A DNA stretch of 64,000 bases from a bacterium (GTDB lineage: Bacteria; Cyanobacteriota; Vampirovibrionia; Obscuribacterales; Obscuribacteraceae): the NCBI GenBank assembly GCA_018062085.1, contig JAGOSY010000009.1, positions 1-64,000 on the forward strand. The letters are read 5' to 3'. Within the stretch, counting starts at the first letter, position 1. The number at the start of each line of letters is the position of its first letter. A program made the position numbers and the translations under genes. Positions 1 to 8,979 of this stretch are shown here, piece by piece. The notes beneath the pieces are model-generated. The model was given only the letters and a program-made list of their open reading frames with translations. It had not been told where the DNA came from and searched no databases.

Positions 1-188
1 AATTTAATTTGACGCCAATCACCATGTATTTATCGTACCGCCGCTTTCGAAAATCGCACCATAGGGAAAACCCTGAAATGGGATTTCTGGTATCACAAGA
101 ATATGGCCGCCATCCTGGCATGCTGATCGCCCGGTAACACAAGTTTCGAAAGCAAAACTTGCGATATGTCTAGGTATCTCAGGTTTTA
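1..188. other. Left-edge stretch without a gene
   Basis: I see no coding frame of convincing length here. A 10-bp inverted repeat (GCTTTCGAAA at 43-52 and its complement at 144-153) is the only structure noticed. The stretch lies directly after the hsdS stop codon, so it may hold the operon terminator, but no hairpin followed by a T-run is visible. Confidence 0.4.
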
Positions 189-1388
189 TTAAACCGCGAC
201 CTGAGTTCGCGTCGCGCTGCCTAGATCATAAGATGCGTGTAAAAGGCCGAAGAGCATCAGCTCGGACTGCCTTAACCCTTCACGTAGCTGAACGCCCATG
301 CCAACAATAGCAAGTAATTTTTTCTCGAACTCTTCTTGAAGCGCGATCGGTGGTAGCAGGACAGGCAATTCCTTAATAGCGCTCGTGAAGATGTTAGCTT
401 GACTCGATTGATTTGCGCTTCTTCGGATCAGGACTTGTAGATATTGACTTCTCAGGTAATGTTCGAGAAAACGAGCATTTACAAGCTTCGGATCGGGTTT
501 GATAAGCGCAACGCTTCTCACCAACCCAAATGGCTCTGACGTCTCGACAGTTGTAACGCGACCAATGGTCCCGGAGCAGGACATCAAGACATCACCTGGC
601 TCGGGAAAACACCGTTTTTTAATTCGCTCAAACTCTCTCGCGGATATGAAATCCAACCCGGCTTCAAAATCTAAATAGCCGTTCTGAATATTTCGCGCAG
701 AAAGAAGCTTGACGCCAGACTTTGTTCTCATCGGTGTTTTGTGCTCACCGTCTGTCACTTTCTGAGCGATATCGTCGATTACATATTCGTCCCAGTTGTT
801 AGGATTTCGCTCGGGATCACCAAACATCTCAAGAAACAGAGACTCACTTAAGCGATCTAATTGACTTATCATTTCCTGGCTGATAACCCAGATACGTTCC
901 GCTTTTTTGAGGCGTCGAGCTATCTCCCTTTGCTCATTGATTTCTCGCCATGGGATCGCGACATCTAAAACGTCGGTGTTCGTGACTGCCGGATAACTAG
1001 CACCGGTGGCTTCCTTCACAAGGGACTGGATGAAAAACTCATGCCTGCAAAAGAAAAAAAGATAATCGGGATCCAGCTTGTCTGGTATTGTTCTTAGCAC
1101 GCAGAAACCGCTCGAACCAATTGCACCATCGAGCCGACTCGGAACTTTTGCAACCCCGTTTAGGTTCGGTCTTACCGTAGACACCAGAACATCATCGGTC
1201 TGTAACCGCTGTCGAGCTCGACTTGGTGCTTTTTCAATAGGAACATATGTAGCCTGCGAAATGACCTTCTGTTCTGAATCAATTGAGGAGATGTCCACAT
1301 ACACGAACTCTGCTTGTTCGAATTTCTGTGGGTTGCATTGTTCAACGGACTCAACAAGTTCGCAAAGTGCAATTTCCGACGGTTTCAT
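189..1388 (-). CDS. hsdS: Type I restriction-modification specificity subunit HsdS
   Basis: This is the DNA-recognition subunit of a type I restriction-modification complex (HsdR2M2S). The 399 residues form two target-recognition halves, roughly 1-190 and 195-399. Each ends in a helical spacer of the kind that contacts HsdM (for example around INEQREIARRLKKAE and the closing LQEEFEKKLLAIVG region). The second half has the typical phrase GDVLMSCSGTIGRV, common to Methylase_S domains. The ATG overlaps the hsdM stop by four bases (ATGA), so the two are translationally coupled. It is the last gene of the leftward operon. The recognised sequence cannot be read from the protein. Confidence 0.93.
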   Translation of the reverse strand: MKPSEIALCELVESVEQCNPQKFEQAEFVYVDISSIDSEQKVISQATYVPIEKAPSRARQRLQTDDVLVSTVRPNLNGVAKVPSRLDGAIGSSGFCVLRTIPDKLDPDYLFFFCRHEFFIQSLVKEATGASYPAVTNTDVLDVAIPWREINEQREIARRLKKAERIWVISQEMISQLDRLSESLFLEMFGDPERNPNNWDEYVIDDIAQKVTDGEHKTPMRTKSGVKLLSARNIQNGYLDFEAGLDFISAREFERIKKRCFPEPGDVLMSCSGTIGRVTTVETSEPFGLVRSVALIKPDPKLVNARFLEHYLRSQYLQVLIRRSANQSSQANIFTSAIKELPVLLPPIALQEEFEKKLLAIVGMGVQLREGLRQSELMLFGLLHASYDLGSATRTQVAV

Positions 1389-3121
1389 GTTTTTCCTCCT
1401 TTCGAAACAATCAATTTTCGCAGCGATGTAGTTTCGTTCGTAAGCAGCCCATTCAACCGTTCCAGTCTATCGAGAGTTACTTCTGTGTTTGCATAATAAA
1501 TCTCGTCTCGCTCAACCTGCCTATATCTCTTGGCACTGAGATCATAGTTGTTTGCAACAACGTCCTTCTTGGTGATCCAAAATTGCCTACTAAGTTGATT
1601 GAATTCCTTTTGCAGGACATGTATCGCCTGATCTAAGGACTCAAGAGCAGACTCCTGCTTAAATAGATGGTCTTCTACACTCGACTGATTTTCAGATACG
1701 ACTTTCTCGAAACGCAAACGATTTATATCTTCTTGTAGCTTCAACCGTTCTGATTTTAATGGTGCCATTTCCTGCCGTAGCTTAGCCATCCTCGATTGCC
1801 GAGCGTCTGCAAAAGACTTCTCAGAACGCGCGCGCCAGCAGGTAAGTATGTCTGGAATATCGTTTTCGGATACTTCGTTGCGCTTATCATCGAGACTGAA
1901 ACCGTCATGCTCCATGTCGTAGAACCAAATTTTGTCCGTAGAGCCACCCTTTGTGAAAATGAGCACCGCCGTCGAAACACCTGCATAGGGCCTGAAAACA
2001 CCACTCGGCATACTAATGACCGCCTCTAATTGATGTTCTTCAATGAGGGTCCGTCGAACACCCCTGTGCGCACTACTCGCGCCAAACAAGACACCTTCTG
2101 GCACGATGATCGCTGCTCGTCCACCGAGATCAAGCAAACGCAAAGCAAGAAGGAGAAACAACAATTCCGTCTTCTTCGTTTTGATCTCGCTGAGCAATGT
2201 TGGACTACAATCTGCGTAGTCCAAACTGCCCTTGAACGGCGGATTAGCAAGGATAACGTCGTACTTGTTCTCTTCTATAAACTGTTTAGATAGTGTGTCC
2301 GCATAACTCACGTTTGGAACCTCGACGCCATGAAGCCACATGTTCATCGAAGCTACGCGCAACATAGTTAAGTCAAAATCAAAGCCGTAAAAAGTGTCGT
2401 TCTCAAACTTTTTACGCTCTTGCTCGGTAAGCTGATCGCCTACAAAGCCATGTCGATAGCCATCTTCATCAACTTGAACATATTTGCTGCTTGTCTTTTG
2501 TTCCAAAATAAACTGTAGTGCGGACATCAAAAAGCCCGCCGTGCCACACGCGGGATCGCAAATCCTATCTTCAACTTTAGGCTCGATGACATCGACCATC
2601 ATTCGAATTATGTGACGGGGGGTTCGAAACTGTCCGTTAATGCCAGACGTGTTTAGCTTCGATAGCAGGTACTCATACAAGTCACCTGCTGTGTCTGCGT
2701 TGTCCAAATCGAGCGCTGATATCAACTCTACTGCGGATGACAATAAGCTGGCTTTGGGAATCATAAACACGGCATCGGACAGCGTTTTCGAAAAGGTAGA
2801 GATCTCGGCTGTTTCGGAGGACCCAAGATTTTTGATAAAAGGGAAAACCTCTTCTTGTACAACTTTGTACATGGAATCAGGCTTCAACTGTTTAAAGTTC
2901 GACCACCGAAAACGTTGCTGTTCGTCGGTGAAGATTTGCCGCTTTGTTTTCTTCCCCATTCGAGCGGATACACGCTCGTTTCTGGCCTCGATATCGTCAA
3001 GCCGCCTGATAAACAATAAGTAGTTGATTTGCTCGATAACGCTTACCGGGTTGGTTATGCCACCGGTCCAGAATGCATTCCAGAGCTTGTCCACATCCGA
3101 GCGCATTTTTCCTACTAGCAA
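1385..3121 (-). CDS. hsdM: Type I restriction-modification methyltransferase subunit HsdM
   Basis: This is the N6-adenine methyltransferase subunit. It methylates the site chosen by HsdS and is also needed for restriction. The first ~130 residues match the helical HsdM N-domain. The SAM-binding motif I is intact (ICDPACGTAGFL, about residue 190), as is the catalytic motif IV (VILANPPFKG, about residue 295). The C-terminal ~130 residues are a long coiled coil, suited to docking HsdS. Length (578 aa) is normal for the family. It lies 12 bases after hsdR and overlaps hsdS, so the three genes form one operon. Confidence 0.95.
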   Translation of the reverse strand: MLVGKMRSDVDKLWNAFWTGGITNPVSVIEQINYLLFIRRLDDIEARNERVSARMGKKTKRQIFTDEQQRFRWSNFKQLKPDSMYKVVQEEVFPFIKNLGSSETAEISTFSKTLSDAVFMIPKASLLSSAVELISALDLDNADTAGDLYEYLLSKLNTSGINGQFRTPRHIIRMMVDVIEPKVEDRICDPACGTAGFLMSALQFILEQKTSSKYVQVDEDGYRHGFVGDQLTEQERKKFENDTFYGFDFDLTMLRVASMNMWLHGVEVPNVSYADTLSKQFIEENKYDVILANPPFKGSLDYADCSPTLLSEIKTKKTELLFLLLALRLLDLGGRAAIIVPEGVLFGASSAHRGVRRTLIEEHQLEAVISMPSGVFRPYAGVSTAVLIFTKGGSTDKIWFYDMEHDGFSLDDKRNEVSENDIPDILTCWRARSEKSFADARQSRMAKLRQEMAPLKSERLKLQEDINRLRFEKVVSENQSSVEDHLFKQESALESLDQAIHVLQKEFNQLSRQFWITKKDVVANNYDLSAKRYRQVERDEIYYANTEVTLDRLERLNGLLTNETTSLRKLIVSKGGKT

Positions 3122-3133
3122 CTTTTTTCTCCT

Positions 3134-6100
3134 TTATCCAACCAGTTCATCGATAAGTGCCACCAATTCGTCAGCTTCTTGTTGCTTGAAGACGCCCTCT
3201 AAGCCGAGTGTATGAATGCTCGTAAATGGCTGTTCGTACAAGCGTGCAACTTCGAGTCCACCGCTCTTTATGATTTCCTGTTCCACAAGCGACAAAAACT
3301 GAAGTTGATTAGCTTTTAAGTCGGAATGCGTATGTCTGAAGCGCTCGAAAGCGACTCGCACAGTCAGTTCATCCATACCAACGATGGAGCGGATCAACTT
3401 GTCGAGTGAGCTTGCTTCTGTGGGAAACAATTTCTCAAGCTCGTCTTGCTTCAAGCCTGGAACGCGCTCAAGAATGAGCGATTGCAGTGCAACCAGATCC
3501 GCCTCCGTAACAGCCAGCTTCCGCCGGATCTTCTGCAACGTCAGATTCGTTGCAGTCAAATCATGCAGTGCCTGGACCACGCGGACACGATAAGCCTCAA
3601 GCCCTTCTTCTGCCACTCGCGGGCTTACCGTGCCTGGCACCGCGTAATCAATGATGTCGATTGCTTTTGACCGCACACGGTTAACCGACCGATATTTCAT
3701 CAGCCCGCGCAAGCGAAGGCGCATCTCTTCGAGCTTTTCGACTGTGATGTCACGCCACCAGCTTGCCTTTTGCACGGCCTCGATCAGATCCAGCTCTTGT
3801 TTGACCTGGTTCAAATTGGTGCGCAAGCGCTCGATGTCTTCCAGAACCTTATCCTGGGCTTTTGCGAAACCGTCTGTATCGCCTTCAACAAGGCACAACT
3901 GCAAGCGCGTGATCTTGATGTCGAATGCCATTGCATCTACCTCACCCTGGATATCTCGCCAGCGCATTAGTGGTCGCACGTTGCTTTCCAAAACCGTATA
4001 GAAAGCATCGTTCCGCTCACTCCAGAACTTGTCTTTACCGACGCGCTCCATGTCCTGCCAACGCTCGCGAACGCTCACAGAATCTTTGGGCAAGGCTTTT
4101 ACATCTTGCCTGATTAGATCAACCAGGGGCGTCGTGAACAGACTGACTTGGGCGCTCGATGCATTGGCTTGCTCGATTGCTTGGAGCAGCTCTAGGCGCA
4201 CTGAGAAGAGGCGTTCGGGCACAGAGCGGCTTTCCGTGTCACGCACGATGCCTTCTGGATTGACGCCGAAGAATTCGAAGTTTCTCCAGGGATCGAAAAT
4301 AAGAAAATGAGTTTTGTCTTTGCCTGGACCAAACAAGTCTTTGCGGAGGCGCGTACCGCGCCCTATCATCTGCCAGAACTTGATCTTGGAGTAAACAGGT
4401 TTGGCAAACACCAGGTTAACTACCTCCGGCACGTCAATGCCGGTGTCAAGCATGTCCACGGATATCGCAATATCGAGATCCTTGAACTCTTTCTTTTTGC
4501 CCTTGAAGCCCTTTATCAGCTCCTCCTTGCGATCATCTAGATAGTCGATCAACTTTGCAACTTTGCCGCGATACTGCGGGTACATGTCGTTGAATTCCAA
4601 CTCAAGGAGCTTTCCATGATCGTGTTTGCGAGCGAAGATAATAGTCTTGCCAGGCCGCGTGCCCTCGGCATTCCGTATGCCGTTTTCCATGAGGTTGCGG
4701 ATGATCATGCGATTCGTTTCTTTATTCATGATCAAACTGTCTACTTCGTCCCGACTGTAGTCGAAGCTTTGCGCGTCCTCATCTTGCTCTTCGAGCTGTG
4801 CACGCTGTTCTTCGGTTAGATCGTCATAACGAATGCCGCTCTGCAGGAACTGCGAGGTCTTATTATCGACCTCGTAGTTCACCAAATATGGTGGCTTGTG
4901 TTCAATGGCTTCTGTAAGTGAGAAATAGAACGTCGGGTCACGATCCTCGCACTCGAAGAAGCGGTATGTGTTTCGAGTTACGTAATCTACGGGAGTCGCC
5001 GTCAAACCGATCTGAAAAGCATCAAAGTACTGAAAGATTTCGCGGTAGTACTTGTAGATGGTGCGGTGCGATTCGTCAGCAACAATCAAATCGAAAAAGC
5101 CGATGTTGAACTGACTATAGGCATTCATCATCGCGTTGTAAGTCGCTAAGTACACCCGCGCATCTTTATCTTTTTTGGTGGCACTGCTGACTTTCACAAT
5201 CGACAAGTCAGGCAAGTGCTCCTTAAATCCATCTTCTTCCGCTTGATTTTGCAACTCAACACGGTCTACAAGGAACAGTACTCGCTTCACCCAGTTGGCG
5301 CGCATTAGTCCGTCAATCAGCGACATTGCTGTTCTTGTTTTGCCGGTGCCTGTGGCCATCACAATCAAAGCTTTGCGACGGTTGCGATCTTCAAAGCACT
5401 CATACACGCGGCGTATGCACTCAAATTGATAATCCCGCTCAGCAATGGATGTCTTGAGCTTAATTGTCGAAAGTTTCTGTCTGTTCTTGCGCTGAAACAG
5501 CAGATACTGAAGCTTCTCCAGGTCGTGGAAGCCCCAGACTCTTCGAGGTGGGTAGCCTACAACCGGATGGTCGTCCCAAAAGTGAATTTCATGGCCGTTA
5601 GTGTAATAGATGAACGGGCGTTGCCCAGTCATCTTCTCGATTCCATTGGCATATTCTTCAGCTTTTGTTTTGCCTTTCGCTGGATCGTGAGCGGTTTTCT
5701 TCGCTTCGATAACGCCGATTGGCTTGCCATCACTGCCCATTAACACATAATCAACAGAGCCATCACCCGACGGAGTCGGCTGATGTTTGACTGGATATTC
5801 ACGGATGCACTGAGGCTTGCCGGATACCGGATCGTAATTTGAAACCTTGTCGAGGAGTGTCCAGCCAGCATCGACGAGCAAACTGTCGATCAATTGTTTG
5901 CGCGTCTCGGCTTCGGTCAAGCCAAGCGTATCTGCTTCAGCTGTGGATTGGGCAAGGGTCTTCTTAAGGGACTCTTCGGTTGCTGGCGCTTTCGGATGCT
6001 CGCTCCGCTGCTTCTCTTGCAGCTCCTCAAGTTCTTTTATTCTCTTTTCGCGCGCTTTCAGCTCTGCCTGCAAATCGGCTGCTGACTTGGGTTTCTGTAT

Positions 6101-6535
6101 TGCTTGGTACGGCGGTAAACTAACTTTCTGTTTCGTGACAGTGGCATAGAACCAAACCGAAAGCTTGTGCACATTTTCCAAAAGCCGCAAGCAGGCTTGA
6201 GTTGATGCTGCGCCTTTGGCTTCATGTGCGCCCTTGTTGCCTTCTTTTCTGATGTAATGCAGGAAGTCGATAATTTGCGTGGGCATGGCGCGCTTAAAAT
6301 CTGCTGAATCCAGCAAATCACGGAAGTTGGCATCTACTGGCTTTCTCAGTCCAAGTTCGTAATACAAAATATCCACAATGCGCTCTGCAAAAATGCGCAC
6401 TTTTACTTGGCTCGATGCTGGATCGGTGTGTGCGTATTCCTCGGCGAACTTCGCCAGGCTGGCCAAGTCAGGCCATTTGCTTTCCAGGAAGGCGAAGTTA
6501 CTTGTAATTGTGTTTGTTGTTGGTTCTGTCGTCAC
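3134..6535 (-). CDS. hsdR: Type I restriction endonuclease subunit HsdR with N-terminal DUF4145-like domain
   Basis: This is the motor and nuclease subunit, which cuts unmethylated DNA after ATP-driven translocation. Residues 1-125 look like DUF4145, followed by a charged linker. An HSDR_N nuclease domain comes next, with the PD-(D/E)xK residues in SVDYVL and GVIEAKK (about 255-280). A superfamily 2 helicase follows: Walker A MATGTGKT, DESH box, GLTATP, and motif VI QMIGRGTRLR. The C-terminal third matches the EcoEI-type R C-domain. All motor and nuclease motifs are intact at 1133 aa, so the enzyme should be active. Confidence 0.95.
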   Translation of the reverse strand: MTTEPTTNTITSNFAFLESKWPDLASLAKFAEEYAHTDPASSQVKVRIFAERIVDILYYELGLRKPVDANFRDLLDSADFKRAMPTQIIDFLHYIRKEGNKGAHEAKGAASTQACLRLLENVHKLSVWFYATVTKQKVSLPPYQAIQKPKSAADLQAELKAREKRIKELEELQEKQRSEHPKAPATEESLKKTLAQSTAEADTLGLTEAETRKQLIDSLLVDAGWTLLDKVSNYDPVSGKPQCIREYPVKHQPTPSGDGSVDYVLMGSDGKPIGVIEAKKTAHDPAKGKTKAEEYANGIEKMTGQRPFIYYTNGHEIHFWDDHPVVGYPPRRVWGFHDLEKLQYLLFQRKNRQKLSTIKLKTSIAERDYQFECIRRVYECFEDRNRRKALIVMATGTGKTRTAMSLIDGLMRANWVKRVLFLVDRVELQNQAEEDGFKEHLPDLSIVKVSSATKKDKDARVYLATYNAMMNAYSQFNIGFFDLIVADESHRTIYKYYREIFQYFDAFQIGLTATPVDYVTRNTYRFFECEDRDPTFYFSLTEAIEHKPPYLVNYEVDNKTSQFLQSGIRYDDLTEEQRAQLEEQDEDAQSFDYSRDEVDSLIMNKETNRMIIRNLMENGIRNAEGTRPGKTIIFARKHDHGKLLELEFNDMYPQYRGKVAKLIDYLDDRKEELIKGFKGKKKEFKDLDIAISVDMLDTGIDVPEVVNLVFAKPVYSKIKFWQMIGRGTRLRKDLFGPGKDKTHFLIFDPWRNFEFFGVNPEGIVRDTESRSVPERLFSVRLELLQAIEQANASSAQVSLFTTPLVDLIRQDVKALPKDSVSVRERWQDMERVGKDKFWSERNDAFYTVLESNVRPLMRWRDIQGEVDAMAFDIKITRLQLCLVEGDTDGFAKAQDKVLEDIERLRTNLNQVKQELDLIEAVQKASWWRDITVEKLEEMRLRLRGLMKYRSVNRVRSKAIDIIDYAVPGTVSPRVAEEGLEAYRVRVVQALHDLTATNLTLQKIRRKLAVTEADLVALQSLILERVPGLKQDELEKLFPTEASSLDKLIRSIVGMDELTVRVAFERFRHTHSDLKANQLQFLSLVEQEIIKSGGLEVARLYEQPFTSIHTLGLEGVFKQQEADELVALIDELVG

Positions 6536-6601
6536 TTTGAGCCTCCCGGAGGCAGTACAAAAGTGGCCTCAGATAAGGTATACCCGTGACAGCAGTCCGC
6601 G

Positions 6602-8476
6602 CTATTCATGGCCACCGCCTTTAATTTGTGACAAATTCCACTTTGAGCCTTCCAGTTCCGACACTTCTTGTAAAAGTTGACCAATCTCTGCATGTATTCG
6701 CAGCGCTTTCTCATGCATAGCTTCGACCGCGCCCTGTTCTTGCCGTGATGGTACTATCACTTCGAGCTGTTCAACCGCTTTTGTACTTAACAGCGGGATT
6801 GTGGAACCGCCTGCGGACATTCTAAGCACGCGTTTTCCTATTTCAGAACGCAGATACCGGAACAAGACTTCTGGGCTTATAGGACCGTTCTTAACTCTCA
6901 AAATCACAAAGTTTTGGCTGGCAATCCAGTCGGGGCCAACTTCCTGAGTTACGTACGCCACTTGACCAACACTACCTTTGACAGATAAAAGAACATCGCC
7001 AGGGAAGAGCCGCTGCTTAGCACCAAACTTTTCAGTAACATCGCTAGCCGATACAATTTTGTGCGGTGTTCGGAGCAAGCCTGATTGCTCGATGTCACTG
7101 ACGGTCACTTCCCGAAATTGTCTGGCAGCCTTGCGCTTCGGATCTTCGACAAGCTGGCAACGGATGATGTCGCACAGTGACTTTAGCGGCACTGTTTTTT
7201 GTTTTGCCATGTACTCCGTAAACCGTTGTTCGTCCTCTGAAAGGACGTAACGGCCGGGATCGAGGCTATATTCGTTAGCAGCTATTGCTTCTCCGCTACG
7301 GTCAACAAGGTGAGCGTAAACACTTTCGGTACTGCCCAACACTTCGTCGGCCAATTGGTCGACGTTCTTTAGCCAGGCTCGGCTTCCACGTTTGCTCGAA
7401 ACGATAAATCGATCTAGCCCTGTTAGATCCACAAACAGGATTGGCTCTGCATTTTTCGTTTTATCTAATATGATGATGGCAGTGGGAATGTTGGTGTTAA
7501 GCAAAACGCCCGATGGTAGGCTAATCACTGCTTGTAGAAGACCAGAATCTATTATGCTTCTTCGAAAGTCGCGCTCACCACCCGCGGTGCGCGTCAACAA
7601 AGCCATGGGGACTAACGCTGCTACTCTCGACTTACTTTGAGCAAGGCAGTGCCGAATTTCTAGCACTTCGGAAGTTAGAGGCTTCTCGGGAAAACGAACG
7701 AACTGATCAGTCTCAACGTTGAGATCGTATCGAACGCCGAACGGTGGGCACGAGATGGCCGCATCAAACTCAATAAGTTCACCACCGATAACCCAGCTGG
7801 GTGAATGCAACGGATCTGACACGCGAATCTGAATTTTGCTGTTGCAGAGGATGTTTGCGGTCAGGAGCAATACATCTGCGCGTCTTTGTTCACCGTGCAC
7901 AGCGATATTGTTTTTCGCGGCTAAGATAGCCGGTATGCCAGCCGCGCTGTGCGTGCAATAGAGCGAATTGGTTTCAGTTCCGACGGACAACCGGACGAGC
8001 AGGTCAGCGAGTTCAAGCGGAATTAGGCTTTCACCCATCTCCCTATTACTGTTTGCCTGCAGCACCTTGATGAGCGCGAAGAAAAATGTCTCGAAATTAG
8101 TGCTTTCGTCCACCAAGGCCAGATCGGCAATTAGGTGCAATGTATTCCGAAAAGTTTGTGGATGCATTCGGCTTGCGATCCAACTTTCGGTCATAAATAT
8201 GTTTGGGTTTTGATCTTCCAGCTTTGACGAAATCTTCCCCAAAAGCCGTTGCAACTCTTCGCTATGAGGCGGTTTCGGGCTATTGATGATCCCGTCCAAA
8301 TTCAAGTCGCCAGTCAAGAATTTGTCTGCGCTCAACTTGGCCCAGCACAGTAGAAGACAGAGTGCACTTACAGAATCATGAGCAGGAAGTTCGCGGCTCA
8401 AGCTATTCAGAAGCTGATTGATGATCGCCTCTTGCTTAAGTGTGCCAATGTCTAAAAACTGTTGTTCAAGTTGCAT
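6602..8476 (-). CDS. Degenerate N6 methylase fused to a single Methylase_S recognition domain
   Basis: Residues ~1-400 have the HsdM fold pattern, and ~415-624 form one HsdS-like target-recognition half (GDVLLSVKGSVGQVAYV, then RQEQGAVEAMHEKAL). The methylase core is altered. The SAM loop reads YCTHSAAGIPAIL where DPxCGTGxFL is expected. Motif IV reads ISCPPFGV, with Cys replacing the catalytic Asn of NPPF. Methyl transfer is therefore doubtful, and DNA recognition or regulation of the complex is an alternative. It is the second gene of the operon. Its ATG shares one base with the stop of the upstream gene, and hsdR follows after 66 bases. The neighbouring HsdM/HsdS pair is complete, so this is an extra component and not a replacement. 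Confidence 0.8.
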   Translation of the reverse strand: MQLEQQFLDIGTLKQEAIINQLLNSLSRELPAHDSVSALCLLLCWAKLSADKFLTGDLNLDGIINSPKPPHSEELQRLLGKISSKLEDQNPNIFMTESWIASRMHPQTFRNTLHLIADLALVDESTNFETFFFALIKVLQANSNREMGESLIPLELADLLVRLSVGTETNSLYCTHSAAGIPAILAAKNNIAVHGEQRRADVLLLTANILCNSKIQIRVSDPLHSPSWVIGGELIEFDAAISCPPFGVRYDLNVETDQFVRFPEKPLTSEVLEIRHCLAQSKSRVAALVPMALLTRTAGGERDFRRSIIDSGLLQAVISLPSGVLLNTNIPTAIIILDKTKNAEPILFVDLTGLDRFIVSSKRGSRAWLKNVDQLADEVLGSTESVYAHLVDRSGEAIAANEYSLDPGRYVLSEDEQRFTEYMAKQKTVPLKSLCDIIRCQLVEDPKRKAARQFREVTVSDIEQSGLLRTPHKIVSASDVTEKFGAKQRLFPGDVLLSVKGSVGQVAYVTQEVGPDWIASQNFVILRVKNGPISPEVLFRYLRSEIGKRVLRMSAGGSTIPLLSTKAVEQLEVIVPSRQEQGAVEAMHEKALRIHAEIGQLLQEVSELEGSKWNLSQIKGGGHE

Positions 8477-8745
8477 TAGCTGGCCATCCGCTTGTAGCTG
8501 TCGAGGCGGTAAGTAGTGATCATGGTGTCACCAGACTCAACCACTACCACCCCGCCCTTTTTCAAGGCTTCTTGAACTGTCTTCTTCAGAGATTCCAGCT
8601 CGCTTTGCAGCATGACTAATGACTTCTTTGTGAGGACTACTTTGTCCCCGTCCCGATGTCCGTATTGCTGGGTTAGTTGAACCAGGTCCGATTTGATAGC
8701 TCTTTGGGACATCCGCCCTTGCATGTGTTTTGTTGATTTGCTCAC
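8476..8745 (-). CDS. 89-residue protein leading the restriction operon
   Basis: Not recognised. It is a small basic protein starting at GTG (8745), with a Lys/Arg-rich N-terminus (MSKSTKHMQGRMSQRAIK). A predicted helix (SLVMLQSELESLKKTVQEAL) is followed by a short beta-like segment (GGVVVVESGDTMITTYRLD). The stop codon shares one base with the start of the methylase-specificity fusion, so the two are coupled. A good promoter lies 32 bases upstream, making this the first gene of the operon. It could be a controller or a structural partner of the fusion protein; neither is shown by the sequence. Confidence 0.7.
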   Translation of the reverse strand: MSKSTKHMQGRMSQRAIKSDLVQLTQQYGHRDGDKVVLTKKSLVMLQSELESLKKTVQEALKKGGVVVVESGDTMITTYRLDSYKRMAS

Positions 8746-8776
8746 GATGGTGTTCCTTGCACAACCCGATGCCTTA

Positions 8777-8805
8777 GTTATACCCTAAAGCAAAATAGTT
8801 TGCAA
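8777..8805 (-). promoter_or_regulatory. Sigma-70-type promoter of the restriction operon
   Basis: Reading leftward, a -35 box TTGCAA (8800-8805) and a -10 box TATAAC (8777-8782) are separated by exactly 17 bases. The start codon of the 89-residue protein lies about 25 bases after the expected transcription start. The -35 area overlaps an imperfect dyad (TAGTTTGCAACTA on the + strand), which could serve as an operator. Confidence 0.6.
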
Positions 8806-8979
8806 CTAACTATATTTGGTTTGCCTCAAACAATTTCTCATGCGGGGCAAACTTATTATATAAGGAAGCGGTCGGTCCTGTTGTGGCAGGAGCCATTTTT
8901 CTCGGAAGCTCTCGTTTATTGGGTCAAAGGAGACAATGACATCCTTTTGACTTGTCAGTTATGGACGCAGAGGCCTATC

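Noticed and set aside
43..153. 10-bp inverted repeat near the left edge as an insertion-sequence end
   Set aside because: There is no transposase and no target duplication, and the arms are only 90 bases apart.
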